In this document: one piece after another, positions 59,622 through 64,000 of the stretch | Layout: every line of letters begins with the position of its first letter | Position numbering within the stretch: position 1 is the stretch's first letter | Assembly: GCF_014982805.1 (NCBI RefSeq) | Contig: NZ_JADCKC010000002.1 | Span: 620,001-684,000, forward strand | Length of the DNA: 64,000 bases | Reading direction: 5' to 3' | DNA from: Gemmiger gallinarum | GTDB taxonomy: Bacteria; Bacillota; Clostridia; Oscillospirales; Ruminococcaceae | The notes under the pieces: generated by a model | Database searches by the model: none | Told to the model about the DNA's origin: nothing | Seen by the model: the letters and a program-made list of their open reading frames with translations, nothing else | Program-made: the position numbers and the translations under genes

Positions 59622-60521
59622 TCAATTTTCGCCGTTGGCCCGGCGCAGGATGGCTTCCAGCTCCTCCGGGGGCAGGTCGTAGTGGACGGGGGCAGGGGCG
59701 CCGGTGCCCTCCTGCAGGGGCAGCACCCAGTAATCCAGCCCCAGCCACCGGCCGAACTTGTACCCGGTGCGGGGCTCCCGGCCGTAGCGGGTAAAGCCCA
59801 GGGCCTTGTGAAAAGCCGCCGAGGGCGGGTTGGGGTCGGCCACCAGGGCGATGGCGTTCCAGTAGCCTTTGGCCTTGAGAATTTCCAGCACGGCGGTGTA
59901 GAGCCGTCTGCCCACCCCCAGGCTCAGGCGGTGGGGGTCACAGTAGACGGTGGTCTCGGCGTCCCAGGAGAAGGCCTCCCGAGTGTGCCAGGGATGGGCG
60001 CAGGCATAGCCGGCCAGATTTCCCGCCCCGTCCACCGCCACCACAAAGGCGGCCTTTTCCAGGGCAAGGCAGAGGTCCGCCCGGGTCTCGTCCACCGTGG
60101 GGTGGCCGTACTGGTAGGTGGCCGTGCTGTGGTCCACATACCAGCAGTACAATCCATTGATGGTCTCCGCATCCTCCGGGGCGGCCAGCCGGATGGTGAT
60201 GGTGTTCTCTTTGGCCCAAGTGGCGGCCAGAGCTTCCTTCTCGGCTTTGGACAGCTTTTTCAGGGCGGTTTCCCGGTGCATGGCGTCGGATTTTCCGGTG
60301 CAGCGCAGGGCATAGGCCAGGGTGCCGCCGCCGTGGGCCCGGGTATAGCGGGCGCCGTGGCTGCCGCCGTTGTGGGCATGCAGCCGCCGGGCCAGGTCGT
60401 TGGTCCAGCCGGAGTAGAGACTGCCGTCGGCGCAGCGCAGCATATAGACCCAGGCAGGGGGGTCCACCGGCAGGCAGTCGGCGGCGGTGCTGGGGGCGGG
60501 GCCGGTGCGGGGGGACATCAT
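59622..60521 (-). CDS. GIY-YIG nuclease domain fused to GNAT acetyltransferase
   Basis: 299-residue two-domain protein. Residues about 23-105 form a UPF0213-like GIY-YIG domain (AWVYMLRCADGSLYSGWTND, then HAHNGGSHGARYTRAH and a catalytic Glu in MHRETALKKLSK). Residues about 107-270 form a GNAT domain of the phosphinothricin/bacterial PPT-acetyltransferase kind (TIRLAAPEDAETINGLY; AETTVYCDPHRLSLGVGRRL, the acetyl-CoA loop). It overlaps the upstream MYG1-like gene by 4 bases (ATGA) and shares its operon. Small standalone GIY-YIG and GNAT proteins are common, but the fusion is not one I recall. The N-terminal 20 residues are low-complexity. Confidence 0.82.
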   Translation of the reverse strand: MMSPRTGPAPSTAADCLPVDPPAWVYMLRCADGSLYSGWTNDLARRLHAHNGGSHGARYTRAHGGGTLAYALRCTGKSDAMHRETALKKLSKAEKEALAATWAKENTITIRLAAPEDAETINGLYCWYVDHSTATYQYGHPTVDETRADLCLALEKAAFVVAVDGAGNLAGYACAHPWHTREAFSWDAETTVYCDPHRLSLGVGRRLYTAVLEILKAKGYWNAIALVADPNPPSAAFHKALGFTRYGREPRTGYKFGRWLGLDYWVLPLQEGTGAPAPVHYDLPPEELEAILRRANGEN

Positions 60522-61354
60522 TCGCCCTCCACCGGGCGGCCCTCGGCGCGCAGGGCCCAGCGGCAGGCCTCCACCGCCTGGTCCTTGTCGTCCGCCGTCA
60601 CCAGGAAGCGGCTGGGATGGCAGAACCGCAGCCCCAGTCCCGAGATCTCCCGCAGGGTGGCCTCCGGCTTGCCCGCCCATGCGGCGGGGAAGGGCACCTT
60701 GCTGCGGCGGGTACGGTAGTCGGTGACGCACTGGGCGCTGTAGCCGCCCCGCTGGCTGGGATAGACCACAAACAGGGCGTCGGTCTTGTACAGGCCGTTT
60801 TTCCAGGGCATATAGCCGGGCAGCACCACAATGCCGTCTTTGGCGTTTTTGTAGGCCCGCTGGACGGCGGCGTCGGCACGGTTGACGGCGTTGGCCGCGG
60901 CGATCTCATTTTCCAGCACGGCCTTGGCAAAGGGCACCGCCTTCCAGAAGCAGGCGTCGGGGTCGTCCCCCGAATCCCACACCGGGTTGAAGCTGCCGAT
61001 GGCGTCGGCCAGGGAGTTCTGCTCCCCGGTGTTGTCGTTCAGGTCGAGGGGCTGGACAAAGTTCTCGTCCAGCAGCCGGGCCTGATGCTCGCCCACCAGG
61101 CCGGGGCCCAGCACCCGCCACAGCAGGCCGAAGGCGGCGTAGGGCACCCCGTTGGCCCGGGTCTCCCGGGGCTCGGAATGATGGTCGAACATGCCGCCGC
61201 CCACATCGTAGACAATGCCGTCAAAGTTGTCGGGGACGGTAAAGCCCCGGGTGATCTTGATATCCGGGCGCAGGATCTGTAAAAGCGCCGTGGAAAACAC
61301 ATCGTCGGCATGGAACTTGCCGCCGTGGGTAAAACCTCTGGCAGGTATTTTCAT
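60518..61354 (-). CDS. MYG1-family protein (DHH-like metal hydrolase)
   Basis: 278-residue protein of the MYG1/UPF0160 family, conserved from bacteria to humans. GKFHADDVFSTALLQI near residues 12-27 and FDHHSEPRETRANGVPYAAF near 62-81 are the family's metal-binding signatures, related to DHH phosphoesterases. MYG1 has been described as a 3'-5' exoribonuclease. The start at 61354 follows AAGGAGAG by about 9 bases; the longer frame runs into the dnaA promoter gap. It is first of a two-gene unit with the GIY-YIG/GNAT fusion. Confidence 0.9.
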   Translation of the reverse strand: MKIPARGFTHGGKFHADDVFSTALLQILRPDIKITRGFTVPDNFDGIVYDVGGGMFDHHSEPRETRANGVPYAAFGLLWRVLGPGLVGEHQARLLDENFVQPLDLNDNTGEQNSLADAIGSFNPVWDSGDDPDACFWKAVPFAKAVLENEIAAANAVNRADAAVQRAYKNAKDGIVVLPGYMPWKNGLYKTDALFVVYPSQRGGYSAQCVTDYRTRRSKVPFPAAWAGKPEATLREISGLGLRFCHPSRFLVTADDKDQAVEACRWALRAEGRPVEGE

Positions 61355-61711
61355 AGTCCTTGACTCTCCTTGTCTTGTCCGGGCCGCCGTCTTTTGTGTG
61401 TTTGTGCCGGGCGGGATTTTCCCCGCCGGTGGCGGCTGTTTTGTTATTATACCATGATTGCACCGCAGTTGCACACCCCGCCGGGGACTTTGCCCGGCCG
61501 CGGGGGAGGGCGCCTTTTCGCCCCCGAGGGAGGGGAACAGGGCAGGAGATTTTCCTGTTATGGGGTCGGAATCCACCCTTTGACAGGTGTTTAAAAAAAG
61601 GCTTTTCCTGTATATAATATATTACATATATTATTTGTATTGTACAGAGTTTTGTGCTATACTATACCCGTATTGTTATGTGCAAAATTCCGATATGAAG
61701 TGGGGAATACA
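61355..61711. other. Gap upstream of dnaA: MYG1 promoter and dnaA promoter
   Basis: 357 bases without a gene. On the minus strand a TATAAT (61446-61451) could serve MYG1. From about 61586 the sequence becomes very AT-rich with repeated TATAT, and carries the dnaA promoter. No consensus DnaA box was seen here; the boxes are on the other side of dnaA. Confidence 0.6.
61635..61663 (+). promoter_or_regulatory. dnaA promoter
   Basis: TTGTAT (61635-61640), 17-base spacer, TATACT (61658-61663), about 49 bases before the dnaA ATG. The start codon region has only a weak ribosome site (GTGGGGA). Confidence 0.65.
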
Positions 61712-63022
61712 ATGGACTCTTTCAACGACGTTCTGGACGCGGCCAAAGAATACTGCCGCCTCCACACGGCGGACGCCGCCTACGAGTATTACATCAGCGG
61801 ACTCAAGGCCGTCAGCTTTGAAAACTCCAACTGCGTCACCCTCTCGGTGCGCAATGACTTTATCCGTCAGATCGTCTCCGACCGGTACACCGCCCTTTTG
61901 AAGGAAGCCTTCAAGTCGGTGCTGGGGTTTGACATCGAGGTGCAGTTCGTGGTGCCGCAGCCGGAGCCGGAAAAGGCCCCGGCCCCCTCGGCGGAGGACT
62001 CGCTGCCTTCCGGCCGGTATGACTTTACCTTCGAGAACTTCATCAAGGGTCCCTCCAACCAGTTTGCCTACGCCGCGGCCCAGGCCGTGGCCGCCAATCC
62101 TTCCGGCGCCTACAACCCGCTGTTCATCTACGGGCCGTCGGGTCTGGGCAAGACCCACCTGCTCAACGCTATTGAGATCGAGATCAAGAAAAACCATCCC
62201 GATTTCAACATCGTCTACGTGGACTGTGAAAAGTTCACCAACGAGATCATCACGGCGGTGCGCACCAACACCACCGAGCAGTTCCGCCAGAAGTACCGGG
62301 AAGCCGACGTGCTGCTCATCGACGATATCCAGTTCATCGCCGGCAAGGAGGCTACCCAGGAGGAATTTTTCCACACCTTCAACACGCTGCACAACGCCGG
62401 CAAGCAGATCGTCCTGGCCTGCGACCGCCCCGCCAAGGAGATCAAGAGTCTGGAAGAGCGTCTGCGCACCCGGTTTGAGTGGGGCCTGACCGCCGACATC
62501 CAGCCGCCGGACTTCGAGACCCGGGTGGCCATCGTCAAGCGCAAGGCGGAGCTGCTGAACCTGGACCTGCCCGACGATGTGGCGGAATACATCGCCAACC
62601 ACCTCAAGCAGAACATCCGCCAGCTGGAGGGCGCGGTGAAAAAGCTCAACGCCTACTACATGCTGGAGGGCATCGCTCCCTGCATCGGCGTGACCATGAC
62701 CGCCATCAAGGATACCCTCAACGACACCCAGCCCATCCCGGTGACCATTGAGAAGATCATCAACGAGGTGGCCCGCACCTACAACGTGCTGCCTGCCGAC
62801 ATCCGGGGCAAAAAACGCAACGCCAATGTGAGCACCGCCCGCCAGATGGCCATGTACATCATCCGGGAGATCACCGGCATGAGCATGGAGGCCATCGGTT
62901 CCGAATTCCAGCGGGATCATTCCACCGTGGTCTACAGCCTGAAAACCATGGAGGAGAATATTCAACGGGATCGCCACATCAAGGAGACGGTGGACGACAT
63001 CATCAAGAATGTCCGCACCTGA
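61712..63022 (+). CDS. dnaA: Chromosomal replication initiator DnaA
   Basis: 436-residue initiator of replication. Domain I 1-80, short Pro/Glu linker (82-97), AAA+ domain from FTFENFIKGPSNQFAY (near 105-120), Walker A GPSGLGKT at 141-148, Walker B LLIDDIQF, sensor 1 and box VII (LEERLRTRFEWGL). Domain IV has the helix-turn-helix DHSTVVYSLKTM that reads DnaA boxes. Lengths and motifs are complete. The true start is ATG at 61712; the ORF could extend 24 codons upstream through the promoter, which is rejected. It binds the boxes just downstream in 63023-63470. Confidence 0.98.
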   Translation: MDSFNDVLDAAKEYCRLHTADAAYEYYISGLKAVSFENSNCVTLSVRNDFIRQIVSDRYTALLKEAFKSVLGFDIEVQFVVPQPEPEKAPAPSAEDSLPSGRYDFTFENFIKGPSNQFAYAAAQAVAANPSGAYNPLFIYGPSGLGKTHLLNAIEIEIKKNHPDFNIVYVDCEKFTNEIITAVRTNTTEQFRQKYREADVLLIDDIQFIAGKEATQEEFFHTFNTLHNAGKQIVLACDRPAKEIKSLEERLRTRFEWGLTADIQPPDFETRVAIVKRKAELLNLDLPDDVAEYIANHLKQNIRQLEGAVKKLNAYYMLEGIAPCIGVTMTAIKDTLNDTQPIPVTIEKIINEVARTYNVLPADIRGKKRNANVSTARQMAMYIIREITGMSMEAIGSEFQRDHSTVVYSLKTMEENIQRDRHIKETVDDIIKNVRT

Positions 63023-63470
63023 CGGACAAACCGCCGGAAAAGTGCCTTTTATCGAAGGAAAATGGGGCTTTTCGGGGCTGGAATTCCGGGCCGGAAAAGG
63101 GCTGTTGAAAAGTATCAACAGTTTCAACCGATTTTTCAACAATTAACATTCGTTTTCCACAATCCGAGTTGAAAGCCTGAATTTTTAACCCTTTCAACAT
63201 TTTCCCCACAAATTGTCAAAAACGGATTCGTGCCCGTTTTTCCGCATGGCGAAAGGCTTTGTCCGACTTTTCCACAGATTCCACGGTCCCTACTACTACT
63301 ACTATCCACGTCTCTGTTTTCTGCATCTGTTTTGAAAGTTTCTTGCAAAATGAAAAACAGCTTCTCAACAGAAGGCCCAAAGCCGATAAGACGAGAGTAT
63401 CCAATTTGAAACCGGTCGGCTGCCCCGAAAAACGGGCATCCCCCTAACATCCCACAGGAGCAGACAGCTT
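63023..63470. other. oriC: DnaA-box cluster and unwinding region
   Basis: 448 bases between dnaA and dnaN. Plus-strand boxes or near-boxes: TTTTCCACA at 63153-63161 and 63268-63276, GTATCAACA at 63112-63120, TTTTCAACA at 63133-63141, CTTTCAACA at 63191-63199, TTCCCCACA at 63202-63210. The core at 63268-63304 is two abutting boxes (TTTTCCACA, GATTCCACG), a short GC stretch, then CTACTACTACTACTA. This is the layout of the Bacillus subtilis box/DnaA-trio unwinding site, in the same place relative to dnaA and dnaN. AT-richer sequence follows to 63360. Confidence 0.88.
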
Positions 63471-64000
63471 ATGAAATTTGAATGCGAAAAAACTCTTCTC
63501 ACCTCTGCCATTGAGGGCGTCTCCCGGGCCATCACCAACCGGGCGGCCATCCCCGTTTTGGAGGGCATTCTCCTCAAGGCGGAGGGTTTTTCTCTGACCC
63601 TCACCGGCTACGACATGGAAATGGGAATCACTACTACCATTGAGTGCAACGTTCTGGTCCCCGGCGAGATGGTGCTGGACGCCAAGCTCTTCGGCAGCAT
63701 GGTCAGCCGCATGCCCGCGGGCAGTGTCCACGTGGAGCTGGACGACAACGGCACCGCCACCATCCGGGGCGGCGTGGCCGAATTCGAGATCCCCGCCATG
63801 ATGGCCGGGGAGTATCCAACGCTGCCCAACCCCGGCGCCGAGAATACCATGACGGTAAAATGCTCGATGCTGCGTGAAATGATTGAAAAGACCATCTATG
63901 CGGTCTCCCAGGACGACAAAAAGCCCGCCCACACCGGCGAGCTCTTCGTCATTGAGCCGGGCAGCCTGACCATTGTGGCCCTGGACGGCTACCGGCTGGC
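63471..64000 (+). CDS. dnaN: DNA polymerase III beta subunit (sliding clamp), 5' part
   Basis: First 176 residues of the beta clamp, cut by the window end. It begins MKFECEKTLLTSAIEGVSRA with the first clamp domain (AAIPVLEGILLKAEGFSLTL; TGYDMEMGI), then ECNVLVPGEMVLDAKLFGSM and the second domain start (MREMIEKTIYAVSQDDKKP-like). CAGGAG lies about 11 bases before the ATG. The order dnaA-oriC-dnaN is standard for Firmicutes. Confidence 0.97.
   Translation, partial: MKFECEKTLLTSAIEGVSRAITNRAAIPVLEGILLKAEGFSLTLTGYDMEMGITTTIECNVLVPGEMVLDAKLFGSMVSRMPAGSVHVELDDNGTATIRGGVAEFEIPAMMAGEYPTLPNPGAENTMTVKCSMLREMIEKTIYAVSQDDKKPAHTGELFVIEPGSLTIVALDGYRL

Noticed and set aside
61640-61711. Upstream extension of dnaA by 24 codons
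   Set aside because: It runs through the dnaA promoter, and the DnaA N-terminus aligns from MDSFNDVL.
1-64000. CRISPR arrays, prophage, integrase, toxin-antitoxin or restriction systems
   Set aside because: No regular repeat-spacer pattern and no phage, transposase or defence gene signatures were seen in any intergenic gap or ORF.

Overview
The window is about 64 kb of GC-rich chromosome ending at the replication origin: dnaA (61712-63022), a Bacillus-like oriC unwinding region, and the start of dnaN (from 63471). Pyruvate:ferredoxin oxidoreductase, KtrAB-type potassium uptake, LytTR/GHKL and OmpR-type two-component systems, GPH sugar symport and many small lipoproteins indicate an anaerobic Gram-positive gut Firmicute. 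The Oscillospiraceae (Faecalibacterium/Subdoligranulum/Gemmiger relatives) is my inference from gene content and GC. I saw no mobile element, CRISPR array or rRNA. The high GC creates very long antisense ORFs, which I ignored.

Layout. 1-3.4 kb: the end of an FtsX-type ABC permease, then a LytTR regulator and GHKL kinase pair. 3.5-7.8 kb: a MarR regulator with a heterodimeric ABC exporter. 7.9-15.5 kb: a glycan-use operon (cytoplasmic GH2, exported membrane-anchored GH3 with permuted domains, a small membrane protein, a GPH symporter). 16-28 kb: a surface-polysaccharide cluster of glycosyltransferases, a Wzx-like flippase and a large membrane protein. It includes a GT11 alpha-1,2-fucosyltransferase and a GT6 (ABO-type) transferase. 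28-33.7 kb: a DPM1-like GT2, then an epimerase, a nucleotidyltransferase, a membrane-domain/kinase fusion and a HAD phosphatase. 34-37 kb: a lipoprotein, tRNA-Val(GAC), a DEAD-box helicase, and a ricin-type lectin with a histone-like basic tail.

37-47.5 kb holds two paralogous OmpR-type two-component operons with membrane-tethered or lipid-anchored proteins. Three of these proteins share a Cys/His signature (C-x4-C-T-H-x4-C-x-A-W). An exact 17-bp element precedes two transcription units in this region. 47.7-51.3 kb: small proteins and KtrAB. 51.8-55.3 kb: PFOR. 56-61.4 kb: NUDIX hydrolase, a GT10 alpha-1,3-fucosyltransferase, a lipoprotein, TrmO, a Dabb protein, a GIY-YIG/GNAT fusion and a MYG1-family protein. 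Intergenic hairpins carrying TTTTCCAC recur in 47.6-59.6 kb.

The most interesting biology is (i) GT11, GT6 and GT10 in one window, the enzyme set that could build H, A/B and Lewis-like epitopes on a commensal surface; (ii) the nucleotidyltransferase, flippase-like/kinase fusion and HAD module; (iii) the Cys/His-signature sensor operons.
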